Source: Microbacterium memoriense (GTDB lineage Bacteria > Actinomycetota > Actinomycetes > Actinomycetales > Microbacteriaceae). Taken from it: a stretch of DNA of 64,000 nt. The stretch covers positions 202,345 through 266,344 of the forward strand of contig NZ_JAODOR010000010.1 of NCBI RefSeq assembly GCF_025398275.1, written 5' to 3'. The notes under the pieces were generated by a model. The model worked only from the letters and a program-made list of their open reading frames with translations, was not told the DNA's origin and did not search any database. Below are positions 34,071 through 43,258 of this stretch, in pieces. Numbering within the stretch: the stretch's first letter is position 1; the number at the start of each line of letters is the position of its first letter. The position numbers and the translations under genes are program-made.

Positions 34071-35213
34071 ATGAGCGCATCGATCATCGGCATCGGCACC
34101 GCCGTTCCGGACACCCGGCTGACGCAGGACGACGTCCGCGACCTGTTCGCCGCGCAGCCGGGACTTGACCGCGTCGCCCGGCGCATCATTACGGCCGCGT
34201 TCGATCACTCGGCCATCGACACCCGTCATACCGTCTTGCCCGAACTCGTCTCGGGCGGGTCGGTGTTCGTGGACGCCGAGACGCGTCAGATCGGGATGCC
34301 GGCGACCGGGGTGCGCAACGCGATCTATGCGCGTGAGGCGCCCGAGCTGTTCGCCGCCGCCGCCCGCGATGCGCTGCAGCGCGCCCAGGTCCGCGCGGAC
34401 GAGGTCACCCACGTCGTGACGGCCTCGTGCACCGGATTCTTCGCCCCGGGGCCGGAGTTTCGACTGGTGCGCGACCTCGGCCTGGCGCCGACCGTGTCGC
34501 GCGAACACCTGGGGTTTCTCGGGTGCGCAGCCGCGATCCCCGCACTGCGCTCTGCGGCACGCATCTGCGCCACCGACCCCTCTGCGCTCGTGCTCGTGGT
34601 GTGCGCCGAGATCTGCACCATCCACCTCCGGTCCTCATCGGACCCGGACCAGATCGTGTCGTCGGCGGTCTTCGCCGACGGCGCGGCGGCCGCGGTCGTC
34701 ACCGGCGCCCCCGCCACGACAGTCCCCCATCTCGAGCTCGACCGGTTCGCCACCGCGATCACCGATGACGGCGAGTCGGCGATGGGATGGACGATCGGCG
34801 ATCATGGATTCGAGATGACGCTGACGGCCGAGGTCCCCCGCATCGTCGGTCGAGAAGTGAAGAACGCACTGAGTCCGCTGCTCGGGGAAGGCCCGGTCGA
34901 CCTGTGGGCGGTGCACCCGGGCGGGCGCAGCATCCTGGACCGCGTCGAGGCGGCGTGCGGGCTGGAGGGCGATGCTCTCCGGCATTCACGCGACGTTCTG
35001 CGCACCTACGGCAATATGTCGTCGGCCACGATCCTGTTCATCCTGCAGCGGATGCTGGCCGACCCGGCGACTCCGGACGGCGCACGGATGCTGGCCGTCG
35101 CCTTCGCGCCGGGCCTCACCGTGGAGTCGACTCTGCTGACGGTACGCACCTCCGCGACCGCGACCGCCGGCCACCCTGCCCGCGAGAGCGCGACGTCGGT
35201 TCCCTCACGATGA
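34071..35213 (+). CDS. Type III polyketide synthase (chalcone/alkylresorcinol synthase family)
   Basis: Iteratively condenses malonyl-CoA onto an acyl-CoA starter. The 380-residue ketosynthase has the full triad: Cys120 (VTASCTGFF), His282 (WAVHPGGRS) and Asn315 (YGNMSSAT). Its order PKS-methyltransferase-FAD hydroxylase equals the Streptomyces srsA-srsB-srsC operon, which makes alkylresorcinol-derived methylated quinones, so a long-chain starter is the best guess. ATG 34071 is six bases after TAGTCT (34059-34064); the stop overlaps the methyltransferase start (ATGA). Confidence 0.93.
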   Translation: MSASIIGIGTAVPDTRLTQDDVRDLFAAQPGLDRVARRIITAAFDHSAIDTRHTVLPELVSGGSVFVDAETRQIGMPATGVRNAIYAREAPELFAAAARDALQRAQVRADEVTHVVTASCTGFFAPGPEFRLVRDLGLAPTVSREHLGFLGCAAAIPALRSAARICATDPSALVLVVCAEICTIHLRSSSDPDQIVSSAVFADGAAAAVVTGAPATTVPHLELDRFATAITDDGESAMGWTIGDHGFEMTLTAEVPRIVGREVKNALSPLLGEGPVDLWAVHPGGRSILDRVEAACGLEGDALRHSRDVLRTYGNMSSATILFILQRMLADPATPDGARMLAVAFAPGLTVESTLLTVRTSATATAGHPARESATSVPSR

Positions 35214-35932
35214 GCACCGCGGGATTCGCGCGGCGCGACACGGCGCTGCGTGAACTGATGGACGACCCCGCGTGCGACGCGACGAGGCTTCGGCGCACGC
35301 TCGAACGGTTCGCGGTCGTCAACCGGCTGGTCTCCGGCTGGGGCGGGGTTTACCGCGAGCACATCCGTCCGCTCGCTCGCCGTCGCGCGGCAGACGGCAC
35401 TCCCCTCCGGATCCTCGATATCGGCTGCGGCGGGGGCGATGTGCTCGAACGTCTCATCGCCCTGGCGCGCGCGGACGGTGCCGAAGTGGACGCGGTCGGC
35501 ATCGATCCCGACGCCCGCTCCCTCGCCGTCGCGCTCGCGCGGCCCGGGCACCGCGCCGACTACCGCCGCGCGCACAGCTCCGATCTCGTCGCGGAGCTCG
35601 CCACCGGTGCCGCCCGCTTCGACGTCGTGATCTCCAACCACGTGCTGCATCACCTCGACGATGCAGCTTTGGCCACCGTCCTCCGTGATTCGGATGCGCT
35701 CGCGCGCTCGCTCGTCGTCCACTCCGACATCGCGCGCTCACCGGTGGCCTACGCGGCCTACGCCGTCGGGATCACGCCGCTCGCACCGGGCAGCTTCCTC
35801 CGGACGGACGGGCTCCGCTCGATCCGTCGAAGCTGGACGCCGCGAGAACTCGCCCCCGCCCTTCCCGCGGGGTGGCAGGTCTTGCGTCCCGGTCGCTTCC
35901 GCTTGCTCGCCGTGCGCGGGGAGCGTCCGTGA
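35210..35932 (+). CDS. Class I SAM-dependent methyltransferase of the PKS operon
   Basis: A 240-residue methyltransferase with SAM motif I ILDIGCGGGDVLERL (about residues 68-82), acidic VGIDPDARS and the post-motif SNHVLHHLDD. By analogy with SrsB it should O- or C-methylate the phenolic product of the type III PKS. It is locked between its neighbours by ATGA and GTGA overlaps, so the three are translated together. Confidence 0.9.
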   Translation: MSTAGFARRDTALRELMDDPACDATRLRRTLERFAVVNRLVSGWGGVYREHIRPLARRRAADGTPLRILDIGCGGGDVLERLIALARADGAEVDAVGIDPDARSLAVALARPGHRADYRRAHSSDLVAELATGAARFDVVISNHVLHHLDDAALATVLRDSDALARSLVVHSDIARSPVAYAAYAVGITPLAPGSFLRTDGLRSIRRSWTPRELAPALPAGWQVLRPGRFRLLAVRGERP

Positions 35933-37059
35933 TCGATATCGCGATCGTCGGCGGCGGTCCGGTCGCGACGCTGCTCGCGGCCGAACTCGCGCGGCACGGC
36001 ACCGAGACCGTCCGCTGGGAAACGCGGTCCGAGTCCGGAGCCGGCGCACGCGCGGTCGGCATCCACGCCACGGCGCTGGCCGCGATGGAAGCCTCGGGAG
36101 CGACCGACCGCCTCCTCACCGATGCCGTGCGCGTGCGCATCGGCGAGGCGCGCCGGGCCGGGCGCTCGCTCGGGGAGCTTCACTTCGATCGGCTGCATCG
36201 ACGGCATCCGTTCGTCGCAACCCTGCCGCAATCCGCCACCGAGGCGGCCCTCGCCGCGACCGCCGTCCACTGGGGCGCGACGCCGGTGCAGTACGACGCC
36301 GGCGTGACGGCGCTCGTTCCCCGCGCGGATGCCGTGGACGTCCACGTCGGCGACGACGTCGTCACGGCGCGCGTCGTGGTCGTCGCGGGGGGGCTGCGTG
36401 CCCGCGCTCTTCTGGACCAACCGGTGCGGAGTCGCCGATACCCCGACCGCTACCTGATGACCGACTGCGCCGATCTCGGCCACGACGGTGAGCGCGCGGT
36501 CGTGTATCTGGATCGTGCGGGAGTGCTCGAATCCTTCCCCTTGCCCGGTGGTCGTCGCCGATTCGTCGCCTGGATGCCGCCGCGCGGCGACGGGCGCACG
36601 GATGCCGAGCGCTTGCGCGAAGCCGTCGCAGAGCGGACGGGTTCGACCACGGCAGCGTTGTCGGTGGAGTCGGCATCGGCGTTCGGCGTGGCACGATCCC
36701 GGCTCGGCTCCATGCGCCGGGGACGCGTGCTCGCGATCGGTGACACGGCTCACGAAGTGAGTCCGATCGGCGGGCAGGGGATGAATCTGGGCTTGATCGA
36801 TGCCGTGACCCTCGCGCCCCTCCTAGCGCAGGCCGTGCGCGACGGCTCTGGGCCCGCGGGACTCCCCCGGTGGGAGCGCGACCGGCTGCGGGCCGCCGAC
36901 CGGGCGGCGCGCATCGGCGCGATCAACACGGTGCTGGGACGGCCGTCGCGCGCGGGCGGCGCGGTGGCCGTGGCGATCGCCCTGGCCACCCCGGCCGAGC
37001 GTCTGCTCGCGCACGCCTACGCGATGGGCTTCGATCCCGCCGCACGCCAGTTCAGCTGA
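35929..37059 (+). CDS. FAD-dependent aromatic hydroxylase of the PKS operon
   Basis: A 376-residue group A flavoprotein monooxygenase with the Rossmann motif VGGGPVATLLAAELA at the N-terminus and GDTAHEVSPIGGQGMNLGL at about 265-285. The SrsC analogue hydroxylates the phenolic ring, leading to hydroquinone/quinone lipids. GTG 35929 overlaps the methyltransferase stop. The last eight bases overlap the convergent prenyltransferase gene. Confidence 0.9.
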   Translation: MIDIAIVGGGPVATLLAAELARHGTETVRWETRSESGAGARAVGIHATALAAMEASGATDRLLTDAVRVRIGEARRAGRSLGELHFDRLHRRHPFVATLPQSATEAALAATAVHWGATPVQYDAGVTALVPRADAVDVHVGDDVVTARVVVVAGGLRARALLDQPVRSRRYPDRYLMTDCADLGHDGERAVVYLDRAGVLESFPLPGGRRRFVAWMPPRGDGRTDAERLREAVAERTGSTTAALSVESASAFGVARSRLGSMRRGRVLAIGDTAHEVSPIGGQGMNLGLIDAVTLAPLLAQAVRDGSGPAGLPRWERDRLRAADRAARIGAINTVLGRPSRAGGAVAVAIALATPAERLLAHAYAMGFDPAARQFS

Positions 37060-37903
37060 CGCTGACGCCGGTCACCGCGAGCTGGGCCACCAGCAGAAGC
37101 GCGGCCAGCATGACGAGGCGGAAAACTGCGCGATCGGGGCGCCGCAGCGCGCGCACGACACCGATCGCGGCCACCGCGCTGACGAGCACGATCCCGACGA
37201 TGGCCGCGGGACGCACCGGGTCTCCGGTCGCTGCCGGGCCGAGGAGGACGACGACCGCGCCGACTTCCACGGCGACGAACGCGCACACGGCACTCGCGCG
37301 CGCACCCAGTCGATGAGGGAGCCCGCGCACGCCCGTGCGCGCATCGTCCTCGAGGTCCGGCAGGACGTTCGAGAAGTGGACGGCGATCCCGAGCGTCGCG
37401 CCCGCGAGAGTGGCCCACGGCGCCGCGAAGGCGGGAGCCGGCAGTGCGAGGGTGGCGAGCGAGGGAAAGAGGCCGAAGCTCAGCACGAAGGGGGCGACCG
37501 AAAGCGCCGTGTTCTTCAGCCCGAGGTTGTACGCCCACGCGGAAGCCAGCGCGAGCCCATGGCTGGCGAGGAATACCGGCCCCAGGAGGGCCGACAGCGC
37601 CGCGGCGATCCCGACCGCGATGCCGGCGGCCATCCAGACGGCCTTCGCCGTGATCTCGCCCCGCGCGATCGGCTTGTCGCGTCGCCCCACGGCGCGATCG
37701 CGGGCCCCGTCGATCGCATCGTTGGACCACCCGACGCTCAGCTGACCGGCGATGACCGCGGCACCCAGCAGCGCGAGGCGACCGGCATCCAGCCCTGCGG
37801 CCACGCCCAGGACGAGCGCGAGGACCGTCACGACGACGGTCGGTCCGGGGTGGGTGCACCGCCAGAGCGCCCCGGCGGTGCGGCCGACGCGTGCGAGCTG
37901 CAT
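37052..37903 (-). CDS. UbiA-superfamily prenyltransferase
   Basis: A 283-residue intramembrane prenyltransferase with about eight helices and both Asp-rich motifs: NDAIDGARDRAVG (about 61-73) and DLEDDARTG (about 183-191). It could prenylate the product of the adjoining type III PKS operon, or be a polyprenyl transferase for a quinone. The sequence is not a plain MenA, which would have NxxDxxxD with a DHD-type second motif. ATG 37903 is six bases after TACGGT (37910-37915, opposite strand). Confidence 0.85.
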   Translation of the reverse strand: MQLARVGRTAGALWRCTHPGPTVVVTVLALVLGVAAGLDAGRLALLGAAVIAGQLSVGWSNDAIDGARDRAVGRRDKPIARGEITAKAVWMAAGIAVGIAAALSALLGPVFLASHGLALASAWAYNLGLKNTALSVAPFVLSFGLFPSLATLALPAPAFAAPWATLAGATLGIAVHFSNVLPDLEDDARTGVRGLPHRLGARASAVCAFVAVEVGAVVVLLGPAATGDPVRPAAIVGIVLVSAVAAIGVVRALRRPDRAVFRLVMLAALLLVAQLAVTGVSVS

Positions 37904-37930
37904 GCTCCGACCGTACCCGCCGAACGGGGC

Positions 37931-40138
37931 CTACTCGTCGAGGAGTTCCGCTTCGATCACGTCGTCGTCGTCGTCCGCTCCGCTCGGCGTGGAGCTCGTG
38001 AGCACGAGCTGGCCGCCGTCGGCGGCCACATCCACCCGGACGACATCGCCGTCACGGGCGCCGCCCGACAACAGCGCCATCGCGAGGCGGTCCTGGATCT
38101 CGGACTGGATCAGACGCCGCAGCGGCCGCGCACCGAACAGCGGGTCGTAGCCGCGTTCGGCCAGCCACGACCGGGCATCCGGGGTGACGGCAAGCGTGAG
38201 ACGCCGATCGTGCAGGCGCCGCTGGAGAGCGTCGACCGACAGCTCGACGATCTGAGCGAGGTCATCGTGACTGAGCGGCTGGAACATGACGATGTCATCG
38301 AGACGGTTGAGGAACTCGGGCCGGAAGACCTGCCGTACGAGCGCCATGACTTGCTCCCGCTTGGTCTCCTGCGGGAGCGTCGGATCGATCAGAATCGGTG
38401 ACCCGATGTTGCTCGTCAGGACCAGGATCGTGTTCGTGAAGTCGACCGTCCGCCCCTGTCCGTCGGTCAGGCGTCCATCATCGAGCACCTGCAGCAGGAC
38501 GTCGAAGACCTCCGGGTGCGCCTTCTCGACCTCGTCGAGGAGGACGACGCCGTAGGGGCGCCGACGCACGGCTTCCGTGAGCTGTCCGCCCTGTTCGTAG
38601 CCGATGTATCCGGGAGGGGCACCGACCAGCCGTGCGACGGAGTGCTTCTCGCCGTACTCGCTCATGTCGATGCGGACCATCGCGCGCTCGTCGTCGAAGA
38701 GGAACTCGGCGAGCGCCTTCGCGAGCTCGGTCTTGCCGACGCCCGTCGGCCCCAAGAAGAGGAACGAGCCGGTGGGACGGTTCGGATCGCTGATTCCCGC
38801 ACGCGAGCGACGGACGGCATCCGACACGGCCTTGACGGCATCTTTCTGGCCGATGAGCCGCTTACCGAGCTCCTTCTCGAGGTGCACGAGCTTCTCGCTC
38901 TCGCCTCGCAGCAGGCGTCCGACAGGGATGCCGGTCCACGCCGCAATGACGGCGGCGATGTCTTCGTCGGTCACCTGTTCGTTGACCATGCGCGGTTCGC
39001 CCGTCGGCGCCTGCTCGGCGCGCTCCGCATCGGCGAGTTCGAGCTCGAGCCGCTTGATGGTCTCGTACTGCAGCTTCGACGCGCGGGCGTAATCGGCTTC
39101 GCGGATCGCGCGCTCGAGATCGGTCTGAGCCTGGTCGAGCTGCTTCTTCAGCTCACCCACGCGATTCAGGCTCGCGCGTTCCTTGGCCCACCGCGCGTCG
39201 AGCACCGCCAGTTCGGCCTCTGCGACGTCCATCTGCTCGCGCAGCTTCGCTCGGCGCTCCTTCGAGGCGTCGTCCTTCTCCTTCTTCAGCGCGAGTTCTT
39301 CGAGCTTCATCCGGTCGACGCTCCGGCGCAGTTGGTCGATCTCGACGGGGCTCGAATCGATCTCCATCTTGAGGCGGCTCATGGCCTCGTCGATCAGGTC
39401 GATCGCTTTGTCGGGCAGCTGACGGCTCGGGATGTACCGGTTGGAGAGCGCCGCCGACGCCACCAGTGCGCTGTCGCTGATCGTGACCCCGTGGTGTGCT
39501 TCGTATCGACCCTTGAGCCCGCGGAGGATCGCGATCGTGTCTTCGACCGTCGGCTCGCCGACATAGACCTGCTGGAAGCGGCGCTCGAGGGCGGCATCCT
39601 TCTCGATGAACTCGCGGTACTCGTCGAGCGTCGTCGCGCCGATCAGACGCAGTTCGCCGCGGGCGAGCATGGGCTTCAGCATGTTCGACGCGGCGACCGA
39701 GCCTTCCCCGCCGCCGGCCCCCATCAGAACGTGCAGTTCGTCGATGAAGGTGATCACGCGCCCGTCGGAGTCGGTGATCTCCTTGAGCACGCTCTTGAGG
39801 CGCTCTTCGAATTGGCCGCGGTACATCGCCCCCGCCACCAGCGCGGAGATGTCGAGGCTGACGAGCTCCTTGTTCTTGAGCGATTCGGCGACGTCGCCCG
39901 CGACGATGCGCTGGGCGAGGCCTTCCACGACGGCGGTCTTGCCGACGCCGGGTTCGCCGATGAGCACAGGATTGTTCTTCGTGCGGCGGGTGAGCACTTG
40001 GCTGACGCGTCTGATCTCGCTGTCGCGCCCGATGACGGGGTCGAGTTTTCCTTGGCGGGCGCGGTCGGTGAGGTTGATCCCGAACTGTTCGAGGGCGCTC
40101 TTCTGGTCCTCCTGCCCGGGTGCGGGTTGTGCGTTCAT
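37931..40138 (-). CDS. clpB: ClpB-type disaggregase lacking the N-domain
   Basis: AAA+ unfoldase that dissolves protein aggregates with DnaK. The 735 residues begin almost directly at the first ATPase domain (Walker [10 protein letters not shown]), include the middle coiled coil (about 265-390) that marks ClpB, and the second ATPase domain ([10 protein letters not shown]). The usual 145-residue Clp-N repeat domain is absent. ATG 40138 has AGGAG eight bases upstream, so no longer start is expected. A HAIR element lies 28 bases upstream, implying heat-shock control by HspR. Confidence 0.93.
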   Translation of the reverse strand: MNAQPAPGQEDQKSALEQFGINLTDRARQGKLDPVIGRDSEIRRVSQVLTRRTKNNPVLIGEPGVGKTAVVEGLAQRIVAGDVAESLKNKELVSLDISALVAGAMYRGQFEERLKSVLKEITDSDGRVITFIDELHVLMGAGGGEGSVAASNMLKPMLARGELRLIGATTLDEYREFIEKDAALERRFQQVYVGEPTVEDTIAILRGLKGRYEAHHGVTISDSALVASAALSNRYIPSRQLPDKAIDLIDEAMSRLKMEIDSSPVEIDQLRRSVDRMKLEELALKKEKDDASKERRAKLREQMDVAEAELAVLDARWAKERASLNRVGELKKQLDQAQTDLERAIREADYARASKLQYETIKRLELELADAERAEQAPTGEPRMVNEQVTDEDIAAVIAAWTGIPVGRLLRGESEKLVHLEKELGKRLIGQKDAVKAVSDAVRRSRAGISDPNRPTGSFLFLGPTGVGKTELAKALAEFLFDDERAMVRIDMSEYGEKHSVARLVGAPPGYIGYEQGGQLTEAVRRRPYGVVLLDEVEKAHPEVFDVLLQVLDDGRLTDGQGRTVDFTNTILVLTSNIGSPILIDPTLPQETKREQVMALVRQVFRPEFLNRLDDIVMFQPLSHDDLAQIVELSVDALQRRLHDRRLTLAVTPDARSWLAERGYDPLFGARPLRRLIQSEIQDRLAMALLSGGARDGDVVRVDVAADGGQLVLTSSTPSGADDDDDVIEAELLDE

Positions 40139-40165
40139 GTCGGTCTCCTGAAATCTGTCACGCTC

Positions 40166-40192
40166 AAAGTTGAGTCGCTATGGCTCAACTTT
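40166..40192. promoter_or_regulatory. HAIR element (HspR operator) of clpB
   Basis: Perfect 9-bp inverted repeat AAAGTTGAG (40166-40174) and CTCAACTTT (40184-40192) with a 9-base spacer. The core matches the HspR consensus CTTGAGT-N7-ACTCAAG with the expected spacing. It is AT-richer than the flanks. Confidence 0.88.
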
Positions 40193-40347
40193 AGCAGATG
40201 TCGCTCCGTCGGGCCAGCCTCACGGACGGCCCCGGGCGATGTGAGCGGGGCTTTCCCGGCCCGCAACATCCGACGCGCGTCGGCGAAACGCGTCGGCTCC
40301 ATGCTGGGGACACACTCACCCGCCCCCATGCTTCCCCGGAGGTCCCA

Positions 40348-41253
40348 ATGTCCTACGTGAAACCCGCCGAACTGGTCACCCGCATGGTGGATGCCGGTGC
40401 CGGCAAGATCCTCATGTCCACCCGCGACACCCTCATCCGCGCCATCATGGGCGGCGCGATCCTCGCTTTGGCGGCAGCATTCGCCATCACCGTGTCGGTG
40501 CAGACCGGCCAACCGCTGCTGGGCGCCATCCTGTTCCCGGTCGGGTTCGTGATGCTCTACCTCATGGGCTTCGACCTGCTGACGGGGGTGTTCACGCTGG
40601 CGCCGCTCGCCTGGCTCGACAAGCGCCCCGGAGCGAGCACGGGCGGGGTCCTCCGCAACTGGGGGCTCGTCTTCCTCGGCAACTTCATCGGCGCATTCCT
40701 CGTCGCCGTCCTCATGGCCATCTACTTCACGTACGGCTTCACGAGTGAGCCGAGCGCTGTCGGACTTGCCATCGGCGAGATCGGCCACGGCCGTACCGTC
40801 GGCTATGCCGATCACGGCCTCGGCGGCATGCTGACGCTCTTCGTCCGCGCCGTCCTCTGCAACTGGATGGTCTCCACCGGCGTCGTCATGGCGATGATGA
40901 GCGACAGCCTGGTCGGCAAGGTCGTCGGCATGTGGATGCCGATCATGCTCTTCTTCTACATGGGCTTCGAGCACTCGATCGTCAACATGTTCCTGTTCCC
41001 CTCGGGCCTGCTCCTCGGCGCCGACTTCACTCTGTGGGATTACCTGCTCTGGAACGAGATCCCCACCGTCATCGGCAACCTCGTCGGCGGTCTCACGTTC
41101 GTCGGACTCACCCTGTACATCACGCACGGGCGCACCGCTCCGGCACGCATCCCGACGATGCGCGGCGGCTCGTCGCGGCGTCCGGCCGCGCCGAGCCCGG
41201 CCTCGGTCGTCGCCGCGGACGAAGAGCCGGCACCGGTTCCCGTCAGCGTCTGA
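40348..41253 (+). CDS. Formate/nitrite transporter (FNT) channel
   Basis: A 301-residue pentameric channel protein of the FocA/NirC family with six membrane helices and the typical LMGFDLLTGVFTL, RNWGLVFLGNFIGAF and FMGFEHSIVNMF-like (YMGFEHSIVNMF) segments. A disordered Pro/Ala-rich tail (about 265-301) is extra. ATG 40348 has CCGGAGG upstream. The nitrite reductase operon begins 7 kb away on the other strand, so nitrite uptake is likely but formate cannot be excluded. Confidence 0.92.
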   Translation: MSYVKPAELVTRMVDAGAGKILMSTRDTLIRAIMGGAILALAAAFAITVSVQTGQPLLGAILFPVGFVMLYLMGFDLLTGVFTLAPLAWLDKRPGASTGGVLRNWGLVFLGNFIGAFLVAVLMAIYFTYGFTSEPSAVGLAIGEIGHGRTVGYADHGLGGMLTLFVRAVLCNWMVSTGVVMAMMSDSLVGKVVGMWMPIMLFFYMGFEHSIVNMFLFPSGLLLGADFTLWDYLLWNEIPTVIGNLVGGLTFVGLTLYITHGRTAPARIPTMRGGSSRRPAAPSPASVVAADEEPAPVPVSV

Positions 41254-41260
41254 TCACAAT

Positions 41261-41296
41261 CGAATGCGGCCTCACCTTCGGGTGGGGCCGCATTCG
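41261..41296 (+). terminator. UUCG-capped hairpin after the FNT gene
   Basis: A 16-bp stem with one G-T pair, CGAATGCGGCCTCACC (41261-41276), a TTCG tetraloop closed by C-G, and the complementary arm (41281-41296). A very stable bidirectional terminator between convergent genes. Confidence 0.85.
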
Positions 41297-41408
41297 TATG
41301 TGTGGGACGACGAAAACCGCCGCACCAGCCCCACGAGGTCACATTCGCACCACGGGTCATGCAACTCGGCCACCCACGACGTCCCAGCCGCGAGAAGTCG
41401 CTTGTAAG

Positions 41409-42131
41409 TCAGGAGGCCGCGGCCAGCGCCTCGCGGAAGCGATCCACGACGACGCGGGACACCCGGCGCTCGACTCCGCCGCCGGGGGTCACCGCCAGCG
41501 GCGCGCTCACCGCATCCGCACCGCTCGCGGCGACGAGGTTGGCGAAGTGCCCGGGGGCCAAGACGTAGCTGGCGGCGATCACCCGCGTGGCCCCGGCGGC
41601 ACGCGCCGCGGCCACCGCGTCGGCGATGAGCGGAGTGGATCCGGCCGCATAGCCGACGGTGAGCGGCACGGTCAGTCGCGCACGCAGCATCTCGGCGAGT
41701 GCCTCGACATCGGTCGCGGCGACGGGGTTCGACGAACCTGAGGCCGCGAGCACGATATGCGTACCGAGCGAGTCAATCTCCCCCACCTCGGTGAGGCGCG
41801 AGACGAGCACATCGGCCAGCAGCGGATGCGGCCCGAGCGGCTGCGCGGCGTGCACGTGCTCATAGGGCTTGGCGGCTCGGGCGATGTCGACACCGGTGTG
41901 GAAACCGCGCGACAGCAAGAGCGGGACGATGACCGCGCGCTGATCGGCGGGCACCGCGGCGGCGACATCGGCGACGGCGGGCTCTTCCACATCCACGAAC
42001 GCGGGCTGCACCACGGTTTCCGGCAGCAGCTGGGCGACGTGATCGACGAGGGCGGAGACGACGGCACGCCCCTCCGCGAAGCGGGTCCCGTGGGAGCACG
42101 CGATCAGCACGGTCGGATTGATCTCGCTCAT
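41409..42131 (-). CDS. sirB: Sirohydrochlorin ferrochelatase (CbiX/SirB family)
   Basis: Inserts Fe(II) into sirohydrochlorin to finish siroheme. The 240-residue protein is a two-domain CbiX chelatase with metal-ligand histidines in LIACSHGTRF and LLLSRGFHTGVDIA. It is the last gene of the nirB-nirD-cysG-hemD-sirB operon; its ATG overlaps the hemD stop (ATGA). Its presence suggests that the CysG dehydrogenase domain does not do the iron insertion here. Confidence 0.88.
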   Translation of the reverse strand: MSEINPTVLIACSHGTRFAEGRAVVSALVDHVAQLLPETVVQPAFVDVEEPAVADVAAAVPADQRAVIVPLLLSRGFHTGVDIARAAKPYEHVHAAQPLGPHPLLADVLVSRLTEVGEIDSLGTHIVLAASGSSNPVAATDVEALAEMLRARLTVPLTVGYAAGSTPLIADAVAAARAAGATRVIAASYVLAPGHFANLVAASGADAVSAPLAVTPGGGVERRVSRVVVDRFREALAAAS

Positions 42132-43258
42132 GCGACCGAGTCCACGTCGAGTCGGTAGCCGCGCTTGATGACCGTCTTGATGACACCGGAGACGCCGAGA
42201 GCCTCACGGACGCGCGCGACGGCCATTTCGACGGCGTGATCGCCCCCGCCTGTCCGCGGCAAGACCTCCAGCAGCTGGACGCGGGGCACCACATCGCCGC
42301 GCGCATCGAACAGCACGCCCAGGAGGCGAACAGCCGTGCGGGACAGGGCGATGAAGTGTCCGTCGATGATCGCCCCGCCGCTGCGCAACTGCAGAACCCC
42401 GGCGCTCGTAGCGAGCGACGGCGCGGAACCTCCGCCGAAATGGGTGACGACGCCGCGCACGAGGGATCCGAGACGCCCTCGCTCGGCCATCAGCACCGGG
42501 ATGTCCGCGCTCACGAGTGGCCCGGCCGTGATGGGTCCGACGGCGGCCATCACGAGGCGACCGCCGACCGCGCGCCGACGGATTTCCGGCAGGCAACCGG
42601 CGGCTTCCGCCTCGGCCAGCCATTGCGCGGCGCCAGGCGCCGAGGTGAACAGCACCGCGTCGACGTCGCCGTCGGCGGTCTGCGCGACCGAACGCTGAAC
42701 CGTCTCGGGGTCGGGAGGCGGACCCCAGCGATAGACGGTGAGGCTGACGACGTCCGCTCCGTGCGCGACGAACAGCTCGTCGAGGCCGTCGGCGCCCGAT
42801 CCGTGGTGCTGCACGGCGATCCGCGTCCGCTCGATTCCCTGCGCGATCAGATACTCGCCGAGCTCCGCGGCCGTCTCGGACTCGGCCACCCAATCGGCGG
42901 TGAACCCCGCCTGCTGGATCGCGCCGCGGGCTTTCGGGCCGCGCGCGACGAACCGCGCCCCGGCGAGCGCCGCCGTGAGCTCTTCGGCCAGGCCCGCTTC
43001 GTCGGCCGCATCGATCCACCCGCGGAACCCGACACCCGTGGTGACCACGACGATCTCCGGCGGGGAGGCGATCAACTCACGCGTGCGTTCCCAGAGGGCT
43101 TCGTCATCGATGTGCGGCACGATCGTGAGGGCCGGGGCTTGCTGAACGAGCGCACCGTGGCGCTCGAGCGCGGCCGTCAGTTCGCCGGCCCGGCGATCGA
43201 CGGCGATCATGATCGTGCAGCCTCGCAGGCTCTCCGAGAGCGGAGGTGTCCCGATCAC
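42128..43258 (-). CDS. Uroporphyrinogen-III synthase-like protein with C-terminal winged helix (NnaR-like)
   Basis: Residues 1-255 form a HemD-fold domain (LRGCTIMIAVDRRAGEL, VTTGVGFRGW, VLFTSAPGAAQWL). Residues 285-376 form an OmpR-type DNA-binding winged helix (LSRTAVRLLGVLFD, AVEMAVARVREALG, VIKTVIKRGYRL). In Streptomyces the same fusion, NnaR, activates nitrate/nitrite assimilation genes together with GlnR. Here it sits inside the nitrite reductase operon, supporting that role; enzymatic activity is uncertain. GTG 43258 overlaps the cysG stop (GTGA). Confidence 0.88.
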   Translation of the reverse strand: MIGTPPLSESLRGCTIMIAVDRRAGELTAALERHGALVQQAPALTIVPHIDDEALWERTRELIASPPEIVVVTTGVGFRGWIDAADEAGLAEELTAALAGARFVARGPKARGAIQQAGFTADWVAESETAAELGEYLIAQGIERTRIAVQHHGSGADGLDELFVAHGADVVSLTVYRWGPPPDPETVQRSVAQTADGDVDAVLFTSAPGAAQWLAEAEAAGCLPEIRRRAVGGRLVMAAVGPITAGPLVSADIPVLMAERGRLGSLVRGVVTHFGGGSAPSLATSAGVLQLRSGGAIIDGHFIALSRTAVRLLGVLFDARGDVVPRVQLLEVLPRTGGGDHAVEMAVARVREALGVSGVIKTVIKRGYRLDVDSVA

